A DNA stretch of 11,748 nt from Natronohydrobacter sp. (GCA_007123015.1 SKSL01000129.1:1-11748), one strand, 5' to 3'. Shown: positions 1 through 6,825, numbered from the stretch's first letter. Translations and numbers: made by a program. The notes: a model not told the origin generated them from the letters alone.

Positions 1-892
1 CGGGCAGGTCGGCATCTGCGACAATCGAGCCGCGCGCGAAGCGATAGACGTCTTCTTCAGGCGCGCTGCGTTGCTTGGGGTTGTTTGCCGCCACCCAGAT
101 TTCGCGCGACCGGTCGATCAGGAAGCGCAGTTCCGCCGGGTCCATCGAGCAGGCAATATCCGGCCCTTTGCGGTAGCGCGTATCTGTGTAATGCCGCTCA
201 AGGATCGAAGCCCCCAGCGCAACCGAGGCCAGCGCCATTTCCGGGCCGATGGAATGATCCGAGAAGCCCACGACAGCGCGCGGAAAGGCGTCGCGCAACT
301 CGGTCACACCGCGTAGGCTGACGATTTCGGCGGGGCTGGGATAGAGATTGGTGCATTCCAGCAGCGCATAAGGCACGCCCGTCTGATCGAGAATATCGAC
401 CGAGGCGCGGATCGTTTCAATCGTCTGCATGCCCGTGGACAGGATCACTGGCTTGCCCTTGCGCGCGATATGGCGGATCAGCGGTAGATTATCGGCCTCA
501 CCCGAGCCGATCTTGTAGGCGGGCACGTCGAGGGTTTCGAGGAAATCTGCTGCCGCGCGGGAAAACGGCGTAGAGATCCAGATCATGCCCAACGCTTCAG
601 TGTAGTGCTTGAGTTCCGCTTCTTCATCAAGCGAAAGCGCACAGCGCGCCATGACATCCCAGATCGAGACATCGGCATTGGGCGGGAAGATCGCCTTGGC
701 CTCATCCGTCATCTCATCTTCCAGGATATGGGTCTGGTGTTTGATCATCTCGCAGCCCGCCGCTGCGGCCAGACGCACCATATCCTTGGCCACGCCGAGG
801 TCACCGCCATGGTTGATGCCGATTTCGGCAATGACAAGCGGCGGATGATCGGGGCCAATCTCGCGCCCGGCGATGGAGAAACTCTGTGTCAC
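1..892 (-). CDS. neuB: N-acetylneuraminate synthase family protein NeuB (3' end outside window)
   Basis: This enzyme condenses phosphoenolpyruvate with an N-acetylated hexosamine such as ManNAc to make a nonulosonic (sialic acid-type) sugar in the cytoplasm. 297 codons are visible. The proposed GTG start at 892 puts EIGINHGG at residues 23-30, the position expected from meningococcal NeuB. Matching active-site residues are Glu23, Lys51 in KHQTHILEDEM, Lys127 in AYKIGSGE, His213 in SDH and His234 in ERHYTD, each two lower than the numbering I recall for the meningococcal enzyme. The TIM barrel is complete. The window ends at the start of the C-terminal SAF (antifreeze-like) domain (RGSIVADADLP), so about 50 residues are missing. 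It lies 78 bp after lpxK in the same direction, with no obvious terminator between. ECTN at 179-182 differs from the HCTN I recall in sialic acid synthases, so the exact sugar (neuraminic or legionaminic type) is open. The family call is firm. Confidence 0.93.
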   Translation of the reverse strand, partial: MTQSFSIAGREIGPDHPPLVIAEIGINHGGDLGVAKDMVRLAAAAGCEMIKHQTHILEDEMTDEAKAIFPPNADVSIWDVMARCALSLDEEAELKHYTEALGMIWISTPFSRAAADFLETLDVPAYKIGSGEADNLPLIRHIARKGKPVILSTGMQTIETIRASVDILDQTGVPYALLECTNLYPSPAEIVSLRGVTELRDAFPRAVVGFSDHSIGPEMALASVALGASILERHYTDTRYRKGPDIACSMDPAELRFLIDRSREIWVAANNPKQRSAPEEDVYRFARGSIVADADLP

Positions 893-970
893 GCGGCTTT
901 GGGTCCTGTCTGGCAATCTGCACGGCAGGCTTACACGATCCAGCGGTCTGCGGGCAATGCGAAAGGCCGC

Positions 971-1960
971 TCAGGTCTGGAACAGACCCGCCAGGGCGCT
1001 CTGCAAAGGGTCTGGATCATCAAATTCCAGCCGCACAGGCAAGGTCAGAACCTTGGCGCGAAAGCTCGCGGGCAGGCGCACAGCGTCTTTTTCCGTCGTC
1101 ACCAGTTGCGCGCCCAGCGCTTTGGCCTCTAGCGTCAGGCGCGCCATCAGCGCATCTGTCAGCGGCTGGTGATCGCTCAGGGCTTCGGCACGCAAAACAT
1201 CGGCCCCTTCCGCGCGAAGGGTCGCAAAAAACTTCTCTGGCCGCCCGATCCCGGCAAAGGCCAGCACACGCAGCCCCTGAAAGGACATGCCCATCTGCAA
1301 GGGCCGCAGCGCTGCGCGCAGCAACGGCAGGTTCAATGGTTCAGAGGGGAAGCGCGCCTGCATCTCGGGCAGGCCGATGCTGATGATCATATCTGCGCGG
1401 GCCAGCCCGGCAGCGACAGGTTCTCGCAGGGGACCAGCGGGCAGGACGCGATGATTGCCGAAGCCCACGGCCGCATCGACCACGATCAGCGACAGGTCCT
1501 TGGCCAGCCCCGGATTCTGAAAGCCATCATCCATGACCAGTATCTCGGCCCCTGCCGCAACGGCCTGCTGCGCAGACGCCGCGCGATCCGGCCCGACCCA
1601 AACTGGCGCGAAAGCGGCCATCAGCAAGGGCTCATCCCCGACATCCACCGCGCCATGGTCGCGCAGAGAGACCTGCACGGACCCCTGCACGCGCCCCCCA
1701 TAGCCGCGCGACAGGATATGCGGGCGGTGCCCCATTGCCTGCAGCATCTGCACCACTGCGATCACTGTCGGGGTCTTGCCTGTGCCACCAATATTCAGGT
1801 TTCCGACACAGATGACCGGCACAGGCGCTTGCCAGTCGGGGGCCCGCGCAACGCGCCGCGCCGTCACTGCTGCATAGAGTACCGAGAGCGGCGCGAGCGC
1901 CCGTGCCAGCAGACCGGGCCGCGCAGCTGGTTTGAGCCAGAAACCGGGCGGGCGCATCAT
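971..1960 (-). CDS. lpxK: Tetraacyldisaccharide 4'-kinase LpxK
   Basis: LpxK phosphorylates the 4' position of the tetraacyldisaccharide 1-phosphate precursor to give lipid IVA, at the inner face of the inner membrane. The 329-residue length is normal for the family. The P-loop GNLNIGGTGKTP spans residues 53-64. It is followed by SRGYGG (84-89), VGDEP (107-111), DDGFQ (144-148), PAGPLREP and, near the C-terminus, TTEKDAVRL (288-296), all family hallmarks. The N-terminal stretch before the P-loop is hydrophobic and basic, as in the membrane-associated helix of LpxK. The residue after DDGFQ is Asn where many homologues have His; I recall this as a lineage variant rather than a defect. The ATG start at 1960 overlaps the stop of the upstream glycosyltransferase in an ATGA arrangement, which suggests translational coupling. 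A second ATG directly follows, so the start is uncertain by one codon. Confidence 0.96.
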   Translation of the reverse strand: MMRPPGFWLKPAARPGLLARALAPLSVLYAAVTARRVARAPDWQAPVPVICVGNLNIGGTGKTPTVIAVVQMLQAMGHRPHILSRGYGGRVQGSVQVSLRDHGAVDVGDEPLLMAAFAPVWVGPDRAASAQQAVAAGAEILVMDDGFQNPGLAKDLSLIVVDAAVGFGNHRVLPAGPLREPVAAGLARADMIISIGLPEMQARFPSEPLNLPLLRAALRPLQMGMSFQGLRVLAFAGIGRPEKFFATLRAEGADVLRAEALSDHQPLTDALMARLTLEAKALGAQLVTTEKDAVRLPASFRAKVLTLPVRLEFDDPDPLQSALAGLFQT

Positions 1961-3162
1961 GCCTGCCTCGCGCGCGCGACAGCCTGCAGTACAGCTTCGA
2001 GCACTGTCTCGGTCGCCTCATACCCTTCCGAGATCACCTGCCAGCCACGATGCGCCTGATCTGCGGCCTGTTCAGGGCGCAAGGCTGTGCAGATCGCGGC
2101 ACCAAGCGCGCCCGCGCTCTGGATCATCCGCGTCGCCCGTGCACTGCGCAGCAGATCGAACGCATCCGCATGGCGGCCGAAATAGCGCCCATGCACGATG
2201 GCAGATCCCATCCCCGCGGGTTCCAGCGGGCTAAGCGTGGCCCCATCATTGGTCAGCGATCCGCCAAGATAACAAGCGACAGCGAGGCGATACCATAACC
2301 CACGCTCTGCTTCCGTATCGACGATGTAAACCTGCGTATCAGGTGTCAGCAATTCATCTTCCGAGCGCAGCGCAGTCTGGAACTGCGCGCCGAACATCGC
2401 CTTGAGGGCTGTGCCGCGCATGCGATCCATCGGATGCAGGATCAGCGCCAGACGATGGCTTTCGCGCAGGGCTTCGCGTTGTGCCTGAAGGATCACCGCT
2501 TCTTCGCGTTCAGGCACACCTGCGGCCAGCCAGACCGGGCGCAGCCGCAACGCCCCGGCCAAGGCCTCGCGTTCGGCTTCATTGCAGCCCAATGCTGTGG
2601 GCGTCGAGGCCAGCCTGCCGCAGACTGTCAGCGCACCTGCCCGCAGCCCGCGCGCCAGCCAGGCGGCCTGAGCATCAGGCGCGGGCACAAAGACACGCGT
2701 GATCTGCGAGAGCACGGACCGCCGGAAACCGGGCAGATACTGCCAACGCGTGTCGAAAACGGGCCCCTGCGCCTCGATCGCGAAGATCGGGATGTGGTGG
2801 CGGCCAAGATACCGGATCAGCGCGACTGGAAGGGTCTGAACGGCCATCAGCAGCGCCGCCGGGTGCAGACCCTGTGCCAGCATCTGCCGCGCGTGGAGAG
2901 GCGTCTGCTCTTCCGTGCTCAGCAGGATGCGGCGCTCCAATGGGGGGATGTTCAGTAGCGCCGCCTGAGGCAGGCTGAGCAGCACGCAAAGATCGGGGTC
3001 CTTTTGCAGCAGGGCTTCCGACAAGGTCAGCAGAAGCAGGCTGTCGCGTGAGTTATCACTATAGAGCCACGCGAAGCCGCGCTCCAGATGGGGAACCATG
3101 TCAGCCAGAGCTGCGTTTTTCGCGCCGCTGCGGTCGCGGAACGGGCCCGATGGACTGCGCAT
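1957..3162 (-). CDS. Divergent WaaA/KdtA-like (GT30) glycosyltransferase
   Basis: About 401 residues with a GT-B layout like Kdo transferase (WaaA), which adds Kdo to lipid IVA. The C-terminal domain is recognisable: RPVWLAAGVPEREE (208-221), DTEAERGLWYRLAVACYLGG (282-301) and SPLEPAGMGSAI (311-322) match the WLAAS, LGLLYALADVAFVGGS and NPLEPAALG stretches of GT30. The N-terminal domain is divergent. Where WaaA has HAxSVGE with its catalytic Glu, this protein has GFAWLYSDNSRDS (29-41). Where WaaA has ESELWPN, it has MAVQTLPV. No N-terminal membrane anchor is visible. I recall similar proteins before lpxK in other Rhodobacteraceae, usually annotated as Kdo transferase. An AAAAGGG motif at 3174-3180 supports GTG 3165 or ATG 3162. 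GTG 3174 would open a longer frame but overlaps that motif, so I chose ATG 3162. Its stop overlaps the lpxK start. Family membership is fairly sure; activity as a Kdo transferase is not. Confidence 0.8.
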   Translation of the reverse strand: MRSPSGPFRDRSGAKNAALADMVPHLERGFAWLYSDNSRDSLLLLTLSEALLQKDPDLCVLLSLPQAALLNIPPLERRILLSTEEQTPLHARQMLAQGLHPAALLMAVQTLPVALIRYLGRHHIPIFAIEAQGPVFDTRWQYLPGFRRSVLSQITRVFVPAPDAQAAWLARGLRAGALTVCGRLASTPTALGCNEAEREALAGALRLRPVWLAAGVPEREEAVILQAQREALRESHRLALILHPMDRMRGTALKAMFGAQFQTALRSEDELLTPDTQVYIVDTEAERGLWYRLAVACYLGGSLTNDGATLSPLEPAGMGSAIVHGRYFGRHADAFDLLRSARATRMIQSAGALGAAICTALRPEQAADQAHRGWQVISEGYEATETVLEAVLQAVARARQA

Positions 3163-3297
3163 CACGAGATGCACCCTTTTGCAGGCACTCGGGACTGGTC
3201 TATGGCTGGGTGTCGAGAGAGAGGGGACACTGCAGAACCTTCAGGCGCATATCTGGATCCCTGATAGGCCAGAACCCAACTCTTGCAAAGCGCCAGA

Positions 3298-4086
3298 TCA
3301 CCGGGAATGGGCCGTGCGGCGCGCGATCAGACTCGCATGCAGGTCCGGATTGGCTGCGATCACCCCGTCCGAGCGCGGCTGTGGCGTGTCAAAGCGCAGT
3401 TCTGCCCCCTGCCCGGTGGTCACGATGCCACCGGCCTCGGTGATCAGAAGCGCACCAGCCGCACTGTCCCAATGCCATGTCGGACGCAGGCTGAGCATTG
3501 CGTCAAACGCGCCCTCGGCCACAAGCGCCATGCGCCAGGCAATCGAAGGGCGGAAATGGCGATCAAGATCAGGCACACCCCCGGGCCATTTGTCAGGGTG
3601 CATTTGTGGTCGCGCCGCAAGGACCCGCGCCTTTATTGCAGGATCTACTGTGCTGACCTGGATTGTTCGGTCATTCAGCGCAGCCCCCGCCCCGCGTGCC
3701 GCACTGTAGCACTGGCCCAGCACAGGCAGGTGAACGACCGCAGTGACGGGGCGGCCCTCCTCGATCACAGCAAGCGCATGGGCAAAGCCGGGCTGTCCGT
3801 CGATGAAGGCGCGGGTGCCATCAATGGGATCGATGATGAACATGCGCCTCGCCTGCAAACGGGCCGGGTCTTGCGCGCTTTCCTCGGACAACCAACCATA
3901 ATCGGGCCGCGCCCCCATCAACCGCGCGCGCAGCATCTGGTCGATTTCCAGATCGGCCTCGGTCACAGGCCCCTGCCCTGCGCCCTTGTCCCAGACCTTC
4001 GGCGCGGCCTTGAAATACCGGGTCGCGATTTCGCCTGCCTCCTGCGCGGCATCCTTCAACAAGGCCAGATCGTCATGCGCCCGCAA
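3298..4086 (-). CDS. cysQ: Inositol monophosphatase family protein, CysQ-type 3'(2'),5'-bisphosphate nucleotidase
   Basis: A 262-residue Mg-dependent phosphatase of the FIG superfamily. CysQ members remove the 3'-phosphate of PAP(S); related members act on inositol monophosphates. Metal-site motifs are complete: GPVTEADLEID (39-49), WLSEES (65-70), IDPIDGTRAFIDG (85-97) and WHWDSAAGALLITEAGG (204-220). The WHWD form and the TEAD motif favour a CysQ-like over a SuhB-like assignment, but the substrate cannot be settled from sequence. An in-frame stop lies just upstream, so the earliest start is TTG at 4086. An AAGGG motif sits 7 nt before it, and the resulting N-terminus (MRAHDDLALLKDAAQEAGEI) looks like that of relatives. 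This start overlaps the end of pmbA by 14 bp, which suggests coupled translation. A 123-135 bp gap follows before the GT30 gene. Confidence 0.92.
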   Translation of the reverse strand: MRAHDDLALLKDAAQEAGEIATRYFKAAPKVWDKGAGQGPVTEADLEIDQMLRARLMGARPDYGWLSEESAQDPARLQARRMFIIDPIDGTRAFIDGQPGFAHALAVIEEGRPVTAVVHLPVLGQCYSAARGAGAALNDRTIQVSTVDPAIKARVLAARPQMHPDKWPGGVPDLDRHFRPSIAWRMALVAEGAFDAMLSLRPTWHWDSAAGALLITEAGGIVTTGQGAELRFDTPQPRSDGVIAANPDLHASLIARRTAHSR

Positions 4087-5434
4087 GGGTCATCCCTTCG
4101 ACAAGGATCGAGGGTACGACACTGGACAGGTGATCGCGCGCATCATTGGCCGGGATGATCCGGCCCAGCATCTCGCGCAGATTGCCCGCGATGGTGCATT
4201 CATTCACCGGATAGGCGATCTGGCCATTCTCGACCCAGAAGCCCGAAGCACCGCGCGAATAATCCCCTGTCGTGGGATTTATGGTCGCACCGATCAGCGA
4301 TGTCACCAGCAGGCCCGTGCCCATCTCTGCCAGCAACTCGGCCTGCGAGCGCGGGCCTTGCGTCAGGATCAGGTTCGAGCTTGACGGCGATGGCGGCCCG
4401 GATGTCCCGCGCGTCGCATTGGCCGTGCTGTCCAGCCCCAGCTTGCGCGCAGTCGCCAGATCAAGCACCCAGCTTTGCAGCACACCATCTGCAACCAGAT
4501 CCTTCGCGCGGCTTTGCAGCCCTTCTGCGTCAAACGGGCGCGACCCGGACCGGCGTCGCCGCAGCGGATCTTCACGCAGGGTTATGCCCTTGGGCAGCAC
4601 GGCCTCGCCCATCGCGTCGCGCAGCCAGCTGGAGCCGCGCGCAATCGCGCTGCCATTGATCGCCGAGAGCAGATGCCCGATCAGGCTGGAGGCAATGCGC
4701 TCATCATAGAGCACGGGATAGGCCCCCGTCTTGGGACGCCGCGCCCCGTGCCGGGCAACCGCGCGCTCTGCGGCCAGGCGCCCGATCTCTTCTGCATCGG
4801 GCATGTCCAACTGGAATATGCGCGACTCGGCGCACCAGTCGCGTTCCATCCCCGTCCCCTCGCCCGAGATCGCCACGCAGGACACATGGCGCGATGTCCG
4901 TGCGTAGCCGCCCTGAAAGCCGTTCGTCGCGGCCAGCCAGATCGCCTGCGCCCCATAAGACGCCGAAGCCGATTGCACTTGCGTCACACCACGCACGGCC
5001 TCGGCCGCCGCTTCGGCACGTCGTGCATCTTCTTGCAAGGTCTCGGGGGCAGGCTCGGGCGCGGGGTCGAACAGCTCCAACCCTTCGGCCGATCTGAGCA
5101 GCGCGAGTTGATGGGTTTCGGCAAGACCGGCATGCGGATCTTCAGGCGCTTCACGCGCCATCGCGACAGCTCGTGCGGCCATCGCGTCCAGGGTCGCAGG
5201 GCTTGTATCAGACGATGAAATACAGGCCTGGCGCTTTCCGATGAGGACGCGCAGACCAAGGTCCAGACCCTCGGCACGTTCGGCATGTTCCAGCCCGCCT
5301 TTGCGCATATCAACCGAGACCGAGCGCCCTTCGATGACGATCACATCGGCGGCTTCGGCCCCTGCCGATTTCGCGGCCTTGAGCAGCGCGTTGGACACAA
5401 GTTTGAGCGGCGAGGTCAGATGGTCGTCGAACAT
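4073..5434 (-). CDS. pmbA: TldD/PmbA family protein, TldE (PmbA) type
   Basis: A 453-residue cytoplasmic member of the TldD/TldE family. In E. coli the TldD-TldE heterodimer is a protease that trims leader peptides such as that of microcin B17 and degrades unfolded peptides. TldD carries the HExxxH zinc motif and TldE does not. No HExxxH is seen here, so this is the TldE/PmbA partner. Family signatures are GLDLGLRVLIGKRQA in the N-terminal domain, LDSTANATRG..PPSPSSSN in the middle, and a C-terminal block starting at residue 382 (GATINPTTGDYSRGASGFW, then NECTIAGNL). The ATG at 5434 has a strong GGAGG ribosome site 7 nt upstream. It is the first gene of the tightly packed run and probably sets its promoter in the 173 bp upstream. 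A TldD partner is expected elsewhere in the genome. Confidence 0.94.
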   Translation of the reverse strand: MFDDHLTSPLKLVSNALLKAAKSAGAEAADVIVIEGRSVSVDMRKGGLEHAERAEGLDLGLRVLIGKRQACISSSDTSPATLDAMAARAVAMAREAPEDPHAGLAETHQLALLRSAEGLELFDPAPEPAPETLQEDARRAEAAAEAVRGVTQVQSASASYGAQAIWLAATNGFQGGYARTSRHVSCVAISGEGTGMERDWCAESRIFQLDMPDAEEIGRLAAERAVARHGARRPKTGAYPVLYDERIASSLIGHLLSAINGSAIARGSSWLRDAMGEAVLPKGITLREDPLRRRRSGSRPFDAEGLQSRAKDLVADGVLQSWVLDLATARKLGLDSTANATRGTSGPPSPSSSNLILTQGPRSQAELLAEMGTGLLVTSLIGATINPTTGDYSRGASGFWVENGQIAYPVNECTIAGNLREMLGRIIPANDARDHLSSVVPSILVEGMTLAGA

Positions 5435-5478
5435 GAGGGTGCCTCCGAGAGAAGATAAATGCCTGATCTAGTGGCTTC

Positions 5479-5499
5479 GCGGCAGAATTGAAATGCCGC
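5479..5499. repeat. Perfect hairpin upstream of pmbA
   Basis: GCGGCA and TGCCGC form a perfect 6-bp inverted repeat around a 9-nt AT-rich loop, centred about 55 bp before the pmbA start codon. It could be an operator or a leader hairpin for the pmbA run. There is no T-run after it on the minus strand, so it does not look like an intrinsic terminator. No convincing promoter hexamers could be fixed beside it. Confidence 0.35.
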
Positions 5500-5548
5500 A
5501 AGCAGGTTTTGATCAGGACTGATCTTGCGACCCTGCGACATGCCACGA

Positions 5549-5584
5549 CAGGCGCCTCATGGTCGTGATCACAGACAGCGCCTG
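5549..5584. repeat. Inverted repeat just after the DUF2059-like gene
   Basis: CAGGCGC (5549-5555) and GCGCCTG (5578-5584) are perfect 7-bp inverted arms separated by 22 nt, 24 bp past the stop codon of the DUF2059-like gene. The position suits a transcript-end stem that separates that gene from pmbA. No U-tract follows on the minus strand, so any termination would need Rho or another factor. The loop contains the self-complementary octamer GTGATCAC. Confidence 0.3.
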
Positions 5585-5607
5585 AAGCCGGTCCATGGGC
5601 GCAGCGC

Positions 5608-6456
5608 TCAGAGCTCTTCAGCCCGCACGCGCCGGCCCAGAGCCGTCCCGATCTGGTAGGAAATCTCTGTGAACACCGTGTCGAACGCCCGGAACAAGGC
5701 GCGGTTGAAGTCCTGTGCAAGCGGGGTGGCGACATAGAGATTGAACTCTGCAAGCTTCGTAGTATCAAGTGGTTGATATGCCATCAGGAAATAAGATTCG
5801 ATCCAGTCATCGATATCTTCGCGGATGGCAGGTTCCTGTTCCCAGACCAGTTGCAAGAGCATCTCACCCGACAGCCCGAACACTGCATCTTCCGCCATCA
5901 TGCCCCGATAATAGGCCAGTGCCGTATTCAATCCCAACGAGACATTCAGCTCGACCAGATCATTGGCGGCGATCCTCTCTCTCACTTGCGCAAGGCGCAT
6001 GCCCTCTGGCGTGTCAGGCGCAGCTCTCCGCGCCCGCGACAGCGCATCGCGCGCGATGAAATCGACATCGTCATCCAGCAAGGCACGGCGCGCCGCGATC
6101 TCCAGCTGCAAAATGCGCCGTCCCAGGTCGGTCGCCGCGAATTCAAGCGCATCTGCCCGAACATCTGGTCTATTCGCCAAATCTGCTGTCAGGCTGTCCA
6201 AAAACGCGTCCAGCATCCGTGACGCATCGTAGATTGTTTCGACATCTGTCCTGTAGAGCTCCAGAGCGCGGCCCTGCAATGGTGTCGCACCATCAGCCAT
6301 AGCAGAGGCGCGCCCTTCTTCCGCCATGATCTCGAACAGTTCCGTCAGGAAGAAAGCCTGTGTCAGATCGTCCGCATGGACGCTGCGCGGATACAGAAAC
6401 GCGCTTGCGACAATCACCGCCACTTTCAGCAAATTGAAGATGGGACTGAACCGCAT
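5608..6456 (-). CDS. Secreted DUF2059-like protein
   Basis: A 282-residue protein of unknown function. Residues 1-28 form a Sec signal peptide: positive start, hydrophobic core KVAVIVASAFLY, and a likely cut after SVHA (28|29), so the mature protein is periplasmic. The remainder is helical and charged, with no further membrane segment. FFLTELFEIMAEEG near the start, and FAATDLGRRILQLEIAARRA further on, resemble DUF2059 proteins of Rhodobacteraceae, which often end their C-terminal helix pair this way. No catalytic motif is visible. The ATG at 6456 has a GAGG motif 8 nt upstream. The gene is separated from pmbA by 173 bp containing inverted repeats, and two further inverted repeats lie upstream. 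It probably forms its own transcription unit. The exported nature is secure; the family label is moderately so. Confidence 0.8.
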   Translation of the reverse strand: MRFSPIFNLLKVAVIVASAFLYPRSVHADDLTQAFFLTELFEIMAEEGRASAMADGATPLQGRALELYRTDVETIYDASRMLDAFLDSLTADLANRPDVRADALEFAATDLGRRILQLEIAARRALLDDDVDFIARDALSRARRAAPDTPEGMRLAQVRERIAANDLVELNVSLGLNTALAYYRGMMAEDAVFGLSGEMLLQLVWEQEPAIREDIDDWIESYFLMAYQPLDTTKLAEFNLYVATPLAQDFNRALFRAFDTVFTEISYQIGTALGRRVRAEEL

Positions 6457-6471
6457 GGTGCCTGCCTCGCA

Positions 6472-6493
6472 TTACAACATCTGGATTTTGTAA
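6472..6493. promoter_or_regulatory. Operator-like palindrome upstream of the DUF2059-like gene
   Basis: TTACAA (6472-6477) and TTGTAA (6488-6493) form a perfect inverted repeat with a 10-nt spacer, 16-37 bp before the start codon at 6456. The 22-bp span with identical half-sites on one DNA face is typical of sites for dimeric helix-turn-helix repressors. No regulator gene is adjacent, so the cognate protein is unknown. Confidence 0.35.
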
Positions 6494-6521
6494 CGTAGCG
6501 CGCATGCTGCGGCCATACACA

Positions 6522-6545
6522 TTCTCGCGGTTGTGGTGGCGAGAA
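6522..6545. promoter_or_regulatory. Second inverted repeat between the tRNA promoter and the DUF2059-like gene
   Basis: TTCTCGC (6522-6528) and GCGAGAA (6539-6545) are perfect 7-bp inverted arms, again with a 10-nt spacer. The centre lies about 51 bp from that of the 6472-6493 palindrome. It sits between two divergent transcription units and ends 15 bp before the proposed -35 box of the tRNA. It could act on either side, or be a chance repeat. Confidence 0.3.
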
Positions 6546-6559
6546 AGCTGATTTTCCCC

Positions 6560-6588
6560 TTGCACCGTCCTGGATGAAACAGTATCGA
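6560..6588 (+). promoter_or_regulatory. Candidate sigma-70-type promoter for tRNA-Ser
   Basis: TTGCAC (6560-6565) and TATCGA (6583-6588) are separated by exactly 17 nt. They would start transcription near 6595, a few bases before the mature 5' end of the tRNA at 6601. The -35 box is good and the -10 box weak. The position and orientation fit the tRNA, which needs a promoter because its neighbours run the other way. Confidence 0.45.
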
Positions 6589-6600
6589 CCGAGCGCGTGA

Positions 6601-6690
6601 GGAGAGGTGCCGGAGTGGTCGAACGGGGCGGTCTCGAAAACCGTTGTCCCTTCACGGGGACCCAGGGTTCGAATCCCTGTCTCTCCGCCA
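6601..6690 (+). tRNA. tRNA-Ser (anticodon CGA), CCA encoded
   Basis: A complete class II (long variable arm) tRNA that decodes UCG. The acceptor arm GGAGAGG (6601-6607) pairs with TCTCTCC, followed by discriminator G and an encoded CCA ending at 6690. The anticodon stem GCGGT/ACCGT encloses the loop CTCGAAA with CGA in the middle. The T arm is CAGGG-TTCGAAT-CCCTG. A long variable arm (TCCC..GGGGA) is as expected for serine tRNAs. The 3' end faces the accessory DNA and a broken integrase gene, so this tRNA is the probable integration target. The gene remains intact, as is usual when the element supplies an identical 3' end. Confidence 0.97.
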
Positions 6691-6700
6691 TTTAAATAAC

Positions 6701-6727
6701 TTAAGCGCTTGTTTTTATTAAAAAAAC
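6701..6727 (+). terminator. Possible tRNA transcript end in AT-rich stretch
   Basis: Immediately after the tRNA the sequence turns sharply AT-rich. The palindrome AAGCGCTT (6703-6710) is followed by GTTTTT (6711-6716), which can itself pair with AAAAAC (6722-6727). A short stem followed by a run of T would suit termination of the tRNA, but the GC stem is too short for a strong intrinsic terminator. Confidence 0.3.
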
Positions 6728-6752
6728 TGAAAATCGTACCCCCTCGATATCC

Positions 6753-6794
6753 CCCACGTCGACAAGGCTTGTCTCGGAACGAGGCGGACGTGGG
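6753..6794. repeat. Nested palindrome at the integrase remnant junction
   Basis: CCCACGTC (6753-6760) and GACGTGGG (6787-6794) are perfect 8-bp inverted arms. Between them are two smaller stems: GACAA-GGC-TTGTC (6761-6773; the self-complementary part extends to GACAAG-G-CTTGTC) and TCG-GAA-CGA (6774-6782). The fold is a closing stem with one good and one weak internal hairpin, so DNA or RNA could adopt a branched structure. It sits where homology to the integrase has ended and before the AT-rich stretch next to the tRNA. Function unknown: recombination site remnant, REP-like element or structured RNA are all possible. Confidence 0.4.
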
Positions 6795-6825
6795 CGGAAA
6801 GGTAGGCTGAAGAACGCGTGCACGT

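Noticed and set aside
1169..2059. Long plus-strand open frame (296 codons) opposite lpxK
   Set aside because: It lies wholly antisense to well-supported lpxK and the end of the GT30 gene, is rich in Arg, His and Gln as expected for shadow frames of GC-rich DNA, and has no family motif.
3283..4158. Plus-strand open frame (291 codons) opposite cysQ
   Set aside because: Antisense to a gene with all catalytic motifs in place; composition is typical of a shadow frame.
4475..5218. Plus-strand open frame (247 codons) opposite pmbA
   Set aside because: Antisense to pmbA, no recognisable domain, biased composition from GC-rich third positions.
6293..6691. Minus-strand open frame beginning MAERQGFEPWVPVKGQ
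   Set aside because: It is the antisense reading of tRNA-Ser followed by non-coding DNA; this peptide pattern is a well-known spurious product of serine tRNA genes. The continuation of the integrase frame (GETGIRTLGPREGTT) through the tRNA is the same artefact in another frame.
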